This document shows positions 51,271 through 59,987 of a stretch of 64,000 nt of DNA, in pieces. This stretch comes from Sphingomonas citricola (lineage in GTDB: Bacteria > Pseudomonadota > Alphaproteobacteria > Sphingomonadales > Sphingomonadaceae). Positions within the stretch are counted from its first letter, which is position 1, and every line of letters starts with the position of its first letter. Under the pieces are notes generated by a model. It was not told the DNA's origin. It made no database searches and saw only the letters and a list, made by a program, of their open reading frames with translations. The stretch is from NCBI RefSeq assembly GCF_019429535.1, contig NZ_JAHXZM010000005.1:233081-297080 (forward strand), given 5' to 3'. The translations under genes and the position numbers were made by a program.

Positions 51271-52479
51271 TCACAGAAGGTGTGGTTCGGCGCGGAACCG
51301 GCAAGGCGCGACCCGGATGTGCGGGTCGATGCCGGTCGCGGGCTCGGTCCCGCGAAGCTGCTCGTAGATCCCTGCGATCTGTCGGCCGACCGCGTGCCAG
51401 CTATACACGCGCCGACATTCGGCCAGCCCTGCGTCGGCGAGGCGCGTTCGCAGCGCACGGTCGCCGACGAGCCGCGACAGAGCGGCGGTGAGCGCGGGCA
51501 CGTCGCCCGGTTCGACCAGCAACCCGTTCTCGCCGTTGCGGATACAGTCGGTCACCCCCACCGCGCGGCACGACAGCACCGCCTGCCCGCTCGCCATCGC
51601 TTCCAGGATCGTGTTCGAGAAACCCTCGGCATAGGTCGGCGAGACGAACACGTCGTGGTCGCGGTAGCGCTCGGGCACGCTGTCGTACTCGGCGTAGCCG
51701 GTAAACGTCACGCGGTCGCTCAGGTTAAGTTCGGCGGCGAGCGCGTGCGCCGCCTCGACGTCGGGGCCGATCCCCGAGATCGTGCAGCGCCACGCGCCCG
51801 TGACACCCGGCAGTGCGCGGAGGAGGTCGAGCACGCCTTTGCGACGATCGACGCGGCCATGGTAGAAGAAGCGCACGACGCCGTCGTCGCGCCGCATGCC
51901 CGGCGTGAAACGCTCGGTATCGACCGCGCCGGGCACGATCGTGAACCGCTCCATCGGCGTGCCGAGCCGGTCGTGCACCTCCTGCGCGAAGCTCTTCCCA
52001 CCGATCAGCAGCGCGCCGGCATAAATTAGCACGCGCTCCATCGCGACACGGTGCGTCTCGCAGCACGATCCGACCCAATGCCCGTCGCCGCCCTGGATCG
52101 AGACGACGCACGGCACCCCCAGTCGCTCGGCCGCGAGCAGGGTCGCCCAGCCGGTCGGATAGCCATATTGCGCGTGGAGCACGTCGAACGGCGCGCGCGC
52201 GTGCTCGGCCGCGATCGTCTCGATCATCGCGTCGACGTCGCGCTCGAAATTGCCGCCCGCCTGCTCGCCCAGCGCTTCCAGTCCGATGACGCGGACGCCC
52301 TCGACTGCCGGAGGCGGGCCACCGCCGTAGACGCGCGCGCGCTCGGGGTCGCCGTAATATTGGCTCACCATCGTCACGTCGTGCCCGGCCGCGACCAATT
52401 GCCGCAGCAGGTTGATCGCGTAGATCGACATGCCCGAGATCGCCGGAAAGAAGCGGCGCGAGACGAAACACACCCTCAC
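51271..52479 (-). CDS. GT4-family glycosyltransferase
   Basis: 402 residues, GTG start overlapping the isomerase stop (GTGA). GT-B fold: SRRFFPAISGMSIYAINLLR at the N-terminus, FYHGRVDRRKGVLDLLRALP in the second domain, and the E-x7-E motif in YAEGFSNTILEAMASGQAVL. The family includes MshA, which joins N-acetylglucosamine to inositol-3-phosphate. Here, with an inositol phosphate synthase in the same operon and a deacetylase directly downstream, a similar pseudo-disaccharide reaction is plausible but the acceptor is inferred. Confidence 0.87.
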   Translation of the reverse strand: MRVCFVSRRFFPAISGMSIYAINLLRQLVAAGHDVTMVSQYYGDPERARVYGGGPPPAVEGVRVIGLEALGEQAGGNFERDVDAMIETIAAEHARAPFDVLHAQYGYPTGWATLLAAERLGVPCVVSIQGGDGHWVGSCCETHRVAMERVLIYAGALLIGGKSFAQEVHDRLGTPMERFTIVPGAVDTERFTPGMRRDDGVVRFFYHGRVDRRKGVLDLLRALPGVTGAWRCTISGIGPDVEAAHALAAELNLSDRVTFTGYAEYDSVPERYRDHDVFVSPTYAEGFSNTILEAMASGQAVLSCRAVGVTDCIRNGENGLLVEPGDVPALTAALSRLVGDRALRTRLADAGLAECRRVYSWHAVGRQIAGIYEQLRGTEPATGIDPHIRVAPCRFRAEPHLL

Positions 52480-53306
52480 CGCGCGAGCGCCCGCAGATAG
52501 TCGATCGATTCGGGTATCGCCGCGTGTGCGCGCGGGCTCTCGCGCGACAATTCGACACAGACGAGGCGGGTGAAGCCGATCGCGTCCAGCGCGTTCAGCA
52601 CCGCGGGCATGTCCATGTCACCCTGCCCGAACGGCAGATGAGTATGGTCGCCCCGGCGCATGTCCTCGATCGCCACGGTGCCGAGCCGGCTCGCGTAGCG
52701 GCGGATCGCGTCGGCGGGCTCGATGTCCTGCGTCACCAGACAATGCCCGGTGTCGAGCGCGAGCCGCAGCCGCGGGTGGCGCGCAGCGAGTACGTCGTAA
52801 TCGGCGACCGTCTCGATCAGCATGCCGGGTTCGGGCTCGAAACTCGCGTCGACGCCGACCGCCTCGGCATGGTCGAGCACCTGTTCGAGCCCCTCGCTCA
52901 GCCAAGCGCGCGCCTGCGCATGGTCGACGCCTGCCTTCGGCACGCCGGCCCAGAACGACACCGTCTCGCTGCCGAGCCGGCTCGCCACATCGAGCGCGCG
53001 GTTGAGAAAAGCGACGCGGTGCGCGCGACCCTCGGCGTTGGGCGTGACGAGCGTCGGCTCGTGCTTCTGCCGCGGATCGAGCAGGTAGCGCGCGCCCGTC
53101 TCGATCACGCTGCCGAGGCCGAGATCGCCGAGCAGCCGCGCGACTCGGTCGCATTCCTGCTCCCACGCGTGGGCGAACGGGTCGAGGTGATGGTGATCGA
53201 GCGTCAGCGCAACGCCCGCGTAGCCCGCATCGGCGATCAACCGCAGCGCGTCATCCAGTCGGTGATTGGCCGCGCCGTTGGTGTTGTAGGCGTAGCGCAG
53301 CGTCAT
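52476..53306 (-). CDS. TIM-barrel sugar isomerase/epimerase (IolE/IolI-like)
   Basis: 276 residues from the ATG that overlaps the YcaO stop; the longer frame is a shadow. AP-endonuclease-2 type TIM barrel: FEPEPGMLIETVADYDVLAA with the metal Glu, ALDTGHCLV with Asp and His, HTHLPFGQGDMDMPAVLNAL with His and Asp, and a late VELSRES Glu. Relatives act on inosose and keto-sugars. With an inositol synthase and a dehydrogenase in the same operon it probably isomerises or dehydrates an inosose intermediate. Confidence 0.83.
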   Translation of the reverse strand: MTLRYAYNTNGAANHRLDDALRLIADAGYAGVALTLDHHHLDPFAHAWEQECDRVARLLGDLGLGSVIETGARYLLDPRQKHEPTLVTPNAEGRAHRVAFLNRALDVASRLGSETVSFWAGVPKAGVDHAQARAWLSEGLEQVLDHAEAVGVDASFEPEPGMLIETVADYDVLAARHPRLRLALDTGHCLVTQDIEPADAIRRYASRLGTVAIEDMRRGDHTHLPFGQGDMDMPAVLNALDAIGFTRLVCVELSRESPRAHAAIPESIDYLRALAR

Positions 53307-54790
53307 GCCTGACCCGTCCACGCAACGTGATGCGCCTCGGGCTCGCGGTAGAGCGGATAGAGCGGACCGACCAACCGGTCCGCCGCCTCGGTATCGAACA
53401 GCGGATGGCCCAGCCGCTCGGCATCGGCCTCGGGCAGCCGGATGCGCTGCAACGCTGCGCCTTCCTCGCCGAACTGAATCAACGGCGAGCCCATCGCCAG
53501 CAGTTTCTCGGTGTTGCGCGTGCCGATGCGATAATAGCTCATCGTCTCGACCTCCATTCCCGGCACGATCACTTTGACCACCGTGACCGAGCGGTCGGCG
53601 GGGGACATGTCGACGTAGAGCACGTCGAACCCCGCCGCCTCGACCGCCGCACGCGCGGTCGCGGCGCGTGCGTGGCCGTCGGGCGCAGGCTGCGTCGGCA
53701 GATCGGAGAACCGGTGCGACGACCGCTCGGCGAGGACATTGTCCGCGAGCCAGCCGCGCAGCTCGCCCGCGCCGCGCCCGGTCCAGTCGCGCATCGCGTC
53801 GAAGGCGCGGCGGTCGCTCGATTTCGCAGCACCACCCGCCTGCGCCATGAAGCGCGCGACATAGCCCTCGGGCGCGACCTGCGCGACGAGGTCCGCCGGG
53901 CCGTGCGCGAACGCCTTGCGCGCGCGGCTGGCGGCGAATTCGGTCAGGCATTTCTCGAGCGCGGCGGTGCGGTCGGCGTGGCACGCCTCGCCGCACGCGG
54001 TCACCATGATCGGCGCGGCAGGCTCGCCGCGCTCGTCGACCCCGGCGCAGTACAGGTTCGGCAGCCCGTACTGATCGGTCGCGAACTTCGGGATCGCGCG
54101 GATGCCCGCGGCATCGAACCGGTCGAGGATCGCACGCGTCGACGCGGGCAGATCGCCGTCGAGCTCCAGCATCACGCCGCGGTCGAGCGCGCGGAACAGC
54201 AGCCCGTTACCGTCGCGCTGGAGGATCTCGCACAACCCATGCCCGATCGCCCAGTCGAGGTCGGGCCCCGCCCCCATCCCGTTCGAGATGATCGTCGTGA
54301 ACGGCTTGTAGCCCGGCGTCAGCTCCTTCGACGAATAGGCAGCGAGATCGATCGGCACGAGCACGCTCGAGCCGTCGCGCCAACGCTTCGCCTCGACCCA
54401 TTCGAGCACCGTATCGTGATCCACCGGCGAGCCTGCGGGCAGGCAGAGCGTGAACGGATCGGCAACCGCACGGCCGCCCAGCGAACGGACAAGATCGGCG
54501 TAGCTGCCACGCGTCTTCGCGCGTTGCCCGAGCGTCAGCGTCGGCCACACCATCTCCGCGATCTCGCCGAGTCCGCCGAGCACCGCCGCCTCGTCAGTCG
54601 CGCCGTAGCCGACGCCGTAGGGCATGATCCCCGACAGCGCCGCGTCCTCAGGGAACAAGGCCACGACCCAGACGGGCAGCCCGAGCCGATCGAGCGGGTG
54701 GATCGGAAAGGCCACCACGTCGCCCTTCGGGAACGCGTCGAGGTAGCGGCGCGCGGCGTCGCCGAGCCCGGTGGGAAGACCGCTGTTCAC
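53303..54790 (-). CDS. YcaO-domain protein
   Basis: 495 residues, GTG start overlapping the metallo-hydrolase stop. The YcaO ATP-binding features are seen in GHGLCEILQRDGNGLLFRAL and in AALEKCLTEFAASRARKAFA; the N-terminal GYGATDEAAVLGGLGEIAEM also fits. YcaO enzymes use ATP to activate an amide oxygen and make azolines, amidines or thioamides. No precursor-peptide gene, TfuA or E1-like partner is visible nearby, so a non-ribosomal substrate, perhaps an inositol conjugate, is possible. Confidence 0.83.
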   Translation of the reverse strand: MNSGLPTGLGDAARRYLDAFPKGDVVAFPIHPLDRLGLPVWVVALFPEDAALSGIMPYGVGYGATDEAAVLGGLGEIAEMVWPTLTLGQRAKTRGSYADLVRSLGGRAVADPFTLCLPAGSPVDHDTVLEWVEAKRWRDGSSVLVPIDLAAYSSKELTPGYKPFTTIISNGMGAGPDLDWAIGHGLCEILQRDGNGLLFRALDRGVMLELDGDLPASTRAILDRFDAAGIRAIPKFATDQYGLPNLYCAGVDERGEPAAPIMVTACGEACHADRTAALEKCLTEFAASRARKAFAHGPADLVAQVAPEGYVARFMAQAGGAAKSSDRRAFDAMRDWTGRGAGELRGWLADNVLAERSSHRFSDLPTQPAPDGHARAATARAAVEAAGFDVLYVDMSPADRSVTVVKVIVPGMEVETMSYYRIGTRNTEKLLAMGSPLIQFGEEGAALQRIRLPEADAERLGHPLFDTEAADRLVGPLYPLYREPEAHHVAWTGQA

Positions 54791-55602
54791 AAGGAAATCC
54801 GCCGCACACCGGGTGCACGCGCCAGGCCGTCGTCCAGCGCTGCGAGCGCGACCGTGCGGTTCACCTCGGGCGCATATTCGAACGGGGTCAGCACCGCGTC
54901 GAAGTCGAGCGGGGCGATGACGTCGCGGTAGCGACGAAGCTCGGCATGGGTCAGCGGAATATCCTTGTGGAAGGCCTTGTGGCTGGAGATCGCGTGGGAG
55001 CGGCCATCGGCATCCTGGTCGATCTTGAACATGTCGCCGCAGAACAGCCGGCGGCCGGGCGCGTCGTGAAGCGCGGCCTGCCCCTCGTAATGCCCGCCGA
55101 CGTGATGCAGCGTGTAGCCGGGCGCGAGTTCGAGCGTGTCGTCGAACGGCGCGGTGACGCGGAACGCCTTGGTCATCCTCAAGTCGTCGCGCTGGATCGC
55201 GACGATCGCGGGATCGAAGCGGCGCTGGAGCTGGAACAGCGCGCCGTAACCGTGCGCATGGCTCGCCGACAGATAGGCGATGCCGCCGAGCGCCTCCATC
55301 CGGTCGAGCATCGCCTCGGTGTAGAAGGGCGCGGCCTCGAACGCGATGTTGCCGCCGTCACGCACGATCAGCCAGCCGGTGCCCGCGAGGCCGAGCGCAG
55401 GACTGGTGGTGAACGCCCACAGCCCCGGCGCCACCTCGCGCGCCGCGCCGTCGTGGGTGGCCGCGACCTCCGCCTCGGGCAGGAAGTGCCAGCCGTCCTC
55501 GGGCAGGTCGTTGCGCACGTCGGTGCACACGGGGCAGTCGGGCGGCGCGAAATGCTTCTGCCAGAACCCGCAATTGGCGCACGCGAACCAGCTCAGAGCC
55601 AT
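54787..55602 (-). CDS. Metallo-beta-lactamase-fold protein with N-terminal zinc ribbon
   Basis: 271 residues from the ATG after GGAGG. An N-terminal ribbon (Cys8, Cys11, Cys23, Cys26) precedes an MBL domain: SASHAHGYGALFQL in place of HxHxDH, HHVGGHYEGQAAL with a metal His, and LFCGDMFKID with the bridging Asp. The changed first motif suggests altered metal binding. The start overlaps the Gfo/Idh gene by 10 bases, the stop overlaps the YcaO gene by 4. Possible roles are hydrolase or metal-dependent oxidoreductase. Confidence 0.78.
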   Translation of the reverse strand: MALSWFACANCGFWQKHFAPPDCPVCTDVRNDLPEDGWHFLPEAEVAATHDGAAREVAPGLWAFTTSPALGLAGTGWLIVRDGGNIAFEAAPFYTEAMLDRMEALGGIAYLSASHAHGYGALFQLQRRFDPAIVAIQRDDLRMTKAFRVTAPFDDTLELAPGYTLHHVGGHYEGQAALHDAPGRRLFCGDMFKIDQDADGRSHAISSHKAFHKDIPLTHAELRRYRDVIAPLDFDAVLTPFEYAPEVNRTVALAALDDGLARAPGVRRISL

Positions 55603-56597
55603 TGGCGGGCCTCCGTATAGGCGCGGTCGAACAACCGCATCAGTTCGAGATCGCGCCGCATCGAAAAGTCGTGCGGCTCGCCCCGCGCGGCGCGCATGAA
55701 CGCGGCGGCCTGCGCGGCGAAGGGCGAGGTCGCGGTATCGAACGCGACCGGCGTTTCCTCGCCGGTGCTGCCGCAGCGGCGCACCAGCGTGCCGCCCGCG
55801 GTCTGCCCCATCGTGTCGGTGGCGACGAGCAGCCCGCGCTCCCCCAGCACCTCGAGCCGGCGGCGCGGCAGCACCTCGGCGCAATTGTACGCGACATGGC
55901 TCTGGAAGAGCACGCCCGACGCGGTGCGCCCGCTCAGCATCCCGCCGTCGTCGACCGGGTAATCGTGGATGCGGCGCTGAAGCTGGATCGACAGGTCGGC
56001 GAGCGGCTCACCGAGCAACCGCTCGGTCAGGTCGAGCCCGTGGAGCGCGAGGTCAATCACCGCGCCGCCGCCCGCACGAACGGGGTCGGCGCGCCAATTG
56101 TCGTGTTCGCCGCCATCGGGCGTCCAGGCCGGATCGACCCAGCAGGCATAGACGATCCGCACCGCGACGGGTCGCCCGATCGCACCGGCCGCGATCGCTT
56201 CCGCCACCGCCACGTGCGCGGGATGGTGACGCTGGTCGAACGCGGTGCCGTACAGCGTGTCGCCGAGCGACGCGGCCATCGCCTCTGCCTGCTGGACGGT
56301 CGCCGCGATCGGCTTCTCGCACAGTACCGGGACGCCCGCGGCGGCGCAGGCGGCAACGGGCGCGGCATGCGCGTCGTTCGGGGTGGCGACGTAGACGAGG
56401 TCGCACGCTCGTGCCGCGAGCATCTCCTCGACGCTCGCGAATGCCGCGAGCCCGTTGGCCTCGGCGCGCGCACGCGACGCAGGCGACGGATCGGCAACGG
56501 CGGTCACCACCCCGCCCGCCGCGGCGATGCCGGGCGCCATGTAATCGCGCGCGACCCAGCCGTAGCCGACGATCCCCCAGCGCGGCGCGTCGGCCAT
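55593..56597 (-). CDS. Gfo/Idh/MocA-family dehydrogenase
   Basis: 334 residues. Rossmann start RWGIVGYGWVARDYMAPGIA, the EKP motif in VPVLCEKPIAATVQQAEAMA and the C-terminal substrate domain with GGAVIDLALHGLDLTERLLG (metal or substrate His). The family includes inositol 2-dehydrogenase. The start shares bases with the methyltransferase stop (TGATG). Expected reaction: NAD(P)-dependent oxidation of an inositol or sugar hydroxyl. Confidence 0.87.
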   Translation of the reverse strand: MADAPRWGIVGYGWVARDYMAPGIAAAGGVVTAVADPSPASRARAEANGLAAFASVEEMLAARACDLVYVATPNDAHAAPVAACAAAGVPVLCEKPIAATVQQAEAMAASLGDTLYGTAFDQRHHPAHVAVAEAIAAGAIGRPVAVRIVYACWVDPAWTPDGGEHDNWRADPVRAGGGAVIDLALHGLDLTERLLGEPLADLSIQLQRRIHDYPVDDGGMLSGRTASGVLFQSHVAYNCAEVLPRRRLEVLGERGLLVATDTMGQTAGGTLVRRCGSTGEETPVAFDTATSPFAAQAAAFMRAARGEPHDFSMRRDLELMRLFDRAYTEARQWL

Positions 56598-57739
56598 CAC
56601 CACCGCTCCGGCAGGTCTACGACGCGCCGCAACCGCGCGTCATCGGCCTCGAACGGCAACGCCTCATCGGGCAGCGCCCAGAAGCAGCCAGCGGCGTACT
56701 CGTCGCGGTAACGCGGTGATGGCCAAGCGGCCTCACCGTCGTCGCCGAGCAGCGGATTGCGGCGCAGCGTCGCGCCCTTCGGCGGCATCGCCACCCCGCC
56801 AGCGACTGCGCGCGGTTCGCCTTCGCCCTCGACCAGCGACCATGCCTCGATCACCGGATCGTCGCGCCAGTCGGTCAGCGGCGGCGCGGCCTGTTTTATC
56901 AGCGCGCAGAGTAAGGCGCGCTCGTCGTGGACCCGCGCGGTCGGAAACAGGTCGCGCCACGCAGCGCCGACCCGCGCCGGCCCCTTCGCACCGCCCGCCA
57001 CGCCAGCGTTATGCAGGTGGCTTACCGCGAGCACGCCCCTCGGTGCGGTCACGTCGCGCAAACGCTCGGCGACGCGCGGCTGGTCGGGCAGGAAGTAAAA
57101 AGCGTCGTGGCACATAACGAGGTCGAAGCGCTGATCCGCCACCGGCCATTCGCCGGCGGCGTCGAACACGACGTAATCGGCGTCGGGGGCGACCCAGTGT
57201 TTCGCCAGCCAGCATTTGGAGAAGACGACGTCCGCGCCGAGGCACGCCACCCCCATCCGAGTCAGCTCGCGCAGGTAATGCCCGATCCCGCAGGCGAGCT
57301 CGAACGCGCTGGCGGGCGCGGACCAATGCGCCTCGATCAGCGCGAGCCCTGCGAGATAGGTCGGATCGCTCCAGCGATAGGCGAAATAGTCGGCGACCGG
57401 CCCCATCCGCAGCAACGCCATCGCCTCGCGCAAACTGAGCGTGTCGCGTTCGCGCACCAGCCGCTTTAGCTCGATCAGGTCGGTCGCGGGCCCCGTCCAC
57501 CACGCGTCCTGATCGGTCAGCAGCGCGACCAGCGCGTCGTCGGGGCAGCCCGCGTCGAGATGGTCGAGCGCGACCGCGACCAGCCCCTCGCTCTCGATGC
57601 GCAGATAGGGGATGCCATCGACCACCGGCCAGCGCTCGCCGATCGCGGCGAGCGAGTGCGGCGTGTCGTGGACGAGCACGCGCCCCGTCAGCGGCGAGCG
57701 CCAGCGGCTCGCCTCCCCCGCCACGCCAGCACCGCTCAC
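56597..57739 (-). CDS. SAM-dependent methyltransferase with an N-terminal extension
   Basis: 380 residues, GTG start overlapping the HD-gene stop. The methyltransferase core begins near residue 135 with FELACGIGHYLRELTRMGVA, then ADYVVFDAAGEWPVADQRFD, LVMCHDAFYFLPDQP. Before it is a 130-residue extension that starts with a Trm112-like piece (SPLTGRVLVHDTPHSLAAIG, VVDGIPYLRI). O- or N-methylation of the pathway product is likely. The C-terminal 100 residues are unassigned. Confidence 0.8.
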   Translation of the reverse strand: MSGAGVAGEASRWRSPLTGRVLVHDTPHSLAAIGERWPVVDGIPYLRIESEGLVAVALDHLDAGCPDDALVALLTDQDAWWTGPATDLIELKRLVRERDTLSLREAMALLRMGPVADYFAYRWSDPTYLAGLALIEAHWSAPASAFELACGIGHYLRELTRMGVACLGADVVFSKCWLAKHWVAPDADYVVFDAAGEWPVADQRFDLVMCHDAFYFLPDQPRVAERLRDVTAPRGVLAVSHLHNAGVAGGAKGPARVGAAWRDLFPTARVHDERALLCALIKQAAPPLTDWRDDPVIEAWSLVEGEGEPRAVAGGVAMPPKGATLRRNPLLGDDGEAAWPSPRYRDEYAAGCFWALPDEALPFEADDARLRRVVDLPERW

Positions 57740-58668
57740 ATCAACCCCGCATTGAGCAGGATGCGGTCGTGGAACGCTTTCACCGGCCCGTCGTGGACCA
57801 AGCCGTAGTCGCCCAGCACGACCTGCATCGTCAGTTTGGCGGCGCGGGTGTGCTGCTCGATCTCCAGCACGCGGTCGAGCACGTCGGCGACGTGGAACGC
57901 GCGTGCCTCGGGCGTCTCGTCGCCGCCGATCGGGGCGAGCGCCTCGCCGATGACGTTCGCGAGGTCCGGGGCGAGTTCCGCCATGCTCGCCGCGCGCGCG
58001 TGCGCAATCGCCGTGTCGAGCGCGTCGCCCAGTAGCATCTCGCCCGAATAACCGCTGTCGGGCATGTCGGCGTTGTGGAAATGATGCGCCATACCCGCGA
58101 GAAAGACCGGCACCGGATCGGCACCGTGCCATGCGCTCGCCAGCACGCCGTAGACCGCGACCATCAGGCAATGCTCGGCGTGGTTCTCGGGCGGTTGCAG
58201 CATGATCCGCGGCTGGCCCGGACAGGTAACCCCGGCACGCGGCTGGCGTGCGAGCTTGCCAACGAACGCGGGGGTATCGCCCGTCTCAGGTCGCCCCAGC
58301 GGCAGTGCGGCACGCAACCGTGCGTGGAGCGACGGCGCGACCTGGTCGGCGATCTCGTCGAACGCGCGCTCCAGCACCGCGACCGCCTGCTCACCGATAC
58401 CCAGCGCGTGCATCGCCGTGAGGTCAAGGTCGCCCAATCGTGCGGAGACGAGCGCCGACGCGGTCACGCGCATCGTAACCTCGGCGGGATCGTCACCGCG
58501 CACCAGCGCGGCCCATCCGGCGACGAACAACCGTTCCGCGATCGAACCCGGCGCCGCGGCCGAGCGGACACGCTTCAGGTCACCCAGTTCGCGCAGGAAG
58601 GGCAGGGCAGCCGGGGTCAGCCCCGGCGCCCCCGCCGCAATCATCTCCAGCACTGGCGCGTCGGTCAC
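57736..58668 (-). CDS. HD-domain protein
   Basis: 310 residues, GTG start overlapping the inositol synthase stop. The HD-type metal residues are H163/H166 in ENHAEHC and H195, H196, H198 and D201 in AHHFHNADMPD; the standard adjacent HD pair is not obvious. HD proteins are usually phosphohydrolases, and some (myo-inositol oxygenase, PhnZ) are di-iron oxygenases. Next to an inositol phosphate synthase, either a phosphatase of inositol phosphate or an inositol oxygenase-like role is possible. Confidence 0.65.
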   Translation of the reverse strand: MTDAPVLEMIAAGAPGLTPAALPFLRELGDLKRVRSAAAPGSIAERLFVAGWAALVRGDDPAEVTMRVTASALVSARLGDLDLTAMHALGIGEQAVAVLERAFDEIADQVAPSLHARLRAALPLGRPETGDTPAFVGKLARQPRAGVTCPGQPRIMLQPPENHAEHCLMVAVYGVLASAWHGADPVPVFLAGMAHHFHNADMPDSGYSGEMLLGDALDTAIAHARAASMAELAPDLANVIGEALAPIGGDETPEARAFHVADVLDRVLEIEQHTRAAKLTMQVVLGDYGLVHDGPVKAFHDRILLNAGLM

Positions 58669-59843
58669 GCGCCCTTGCCGTCCAGCCAATTGTCGAGGAT
58701 CAACTGTTGCTCAGGCACGCCGTGGGCCGGATCATAGTCGCCGCGCGTCTGCGGCAGCTTGAAGAACAGCCCCATCTGCTCCTGCACGCCGCCCTCCCCG
58801 CGCTGTTTCGCGAGGTCGAGGCAACGCGCGATCTCGATCGCGAGCGGCGCGGCCAGGATCGAATCCTTGCACAGGAAATTGAGCTTCAGCTGCATCTTCT
58901 GACCCATGAAGCCGGTCAGGTCGATGTTGTCCCACGCCTCCTTGTCGTCGCCGCGCGGCTTGTAATAATGGATCATGATGATGTGATCCTCGACCGGGTA
59001 ACCGAGGATCTGGTTGAGCACGCTCTTCTTCGTGCCGAGCTTCGACTGCAGCGATTTCGGATCGTCGAGTGCCAAGCCATCCGAATTGCCGAGGATGTTG
59101 GTCGAGAACCAGCCGTCGACGTGGAGCGCGCGGTCGCGCAGCGCGGGCGCGATCACCGTCTTCATGAAGGTCTGACCCGTTTTGCCGTCCTTGCCAGCGA
59201 CCGGCACGTTGCGCTCGGCAGCGAACGCGGCGAGCGGCGCGACGTCGGCGGCGACCGACGGCGTAAAGTTCGCGTACGGCGTGCCCGAATCGATCGCGGC
59301 ATAAGCGTAGAGCATCGCCGGACTGATCGCGGCGTCGTCGCTGTCCAGTCCCTGCTCGAATGCGTCGCGCGACTGGAGCGCGCTGTCGTCGCCCGGCTTG
59401 CGCTCGGTCGAGGCGAGATTGACGACGACGACGCGGTCGAGCTTCTTCTCGTCCTTGAACCGCGCCAGATCGGCCTGGATCTGCCGGATCGCGGCGCGGT
59501 GACCGCCGCCGAGCTTGTTGGTGCCATCGATATTGGCGCAATAACCGGTCGAGCCTGCCGCCTTCCACGGCCGCATCTGATTGAGCACCGCGGCGCCGTC
59601 GGCCAGTTCCTTCTCGCCGATCACGCCGTGGCGCAGCGCGCACGCGCCCAGCGTCTCGTCCGCCAGATCCCAACCGCCAAATTCCAGATCGCGGTACGCG
59701 ACCATGCCGCTCACGTCGCGATCGGCGAGCGGCAGTCCGTCGAGGCTGTTCGACCCCGCCTTGATCATCTCGATCCCCGCAATCGCGGTCGTCGCGACCG
59801 CTCCACCGACGCCGACGATCGCGACGCCCAACCGTTCTGCCAT
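58665..59843 (-). CDS. Inositol-phosphate synthase
   Basis: 392 residues from the ATG after GGGTGGGG. NAD-binding start VAIVGVGGAVATTAIAGIEM; internal family segments AAIDSGTPYANFTPSVAADV, GKDGKTGQTFMKTVIAP, FSTNILGNSDG and LNFLCKDSILAAPLAIEIAR match prokaryotic myo-inositol-1-phosphate synthases. It converts glucose-6-phosphate to inositol phosphate and would feed the whole operon as its first gene. Regulation may involve the Crp-type gene and inverted repeat directly upstream. Confidence 0.88.
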   Translation of the reverse strand: MAERLGVAIVGVGGAVATTAIAGIEMIKAGSNSLDGLPLADRDVSGMVAYRDLEFGGWDLADETLGACALRHGVIGEKELADGAAVLNQMRPWKAAGSTGYCANIDGTNKLGGGHRAAIRQIQADLARFKDEKKLDRVVVVNLASTERKPGDDSALQSRDAFEQGLDSDDAAISPAMLYAYAAIDSGTPYANFTPSVAADVAPLAAFAAERNVPVAGKDGKTGQTFMKTVIAPALRDRALHVDGWFSTNILGNSDGLALDDPKSLQSKLGTKKSVLNQILGYPVEDHIIMIHYYKPRGDDKEAWDNIDLTGFMGQKMQLKLNFLCKDSILAAPLAIEIARCLDLAKQRGEGGVQEQMGLFFKLPQTRGDYDPAHGVPEQQLILDNWLDGKGA

Positions 59844-59969
59844 GTCCAAAACCCCACCCTTGTTTTGAAGGGTGAAAGGCGCAGCGGCGGGCGCGTTCCG
59901 CCGCCGCGCTCACGCACGTGCGAAAAAGTTCCCGCGCGCTGCGCTACATCACCGCCGACACCGCGGCGG

Positions 59970-59985
59970 GGTGACCTATGTCACC
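59970..59985. promoter_or_regulatory. Inverted repeat between the Crp/Fnr gene and the inositol operon
   Basis: GGTGAC-CTAT-GTCACC, perfect 6-base arms, 127 bases before the inositol synthase start. The TGAC/GTCA core resembles Crp/Fnr-type half-sites, though the spacer is shorter than the usual six bases. Confidence 0.45.
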
Positions 59986-59987
59986 GT

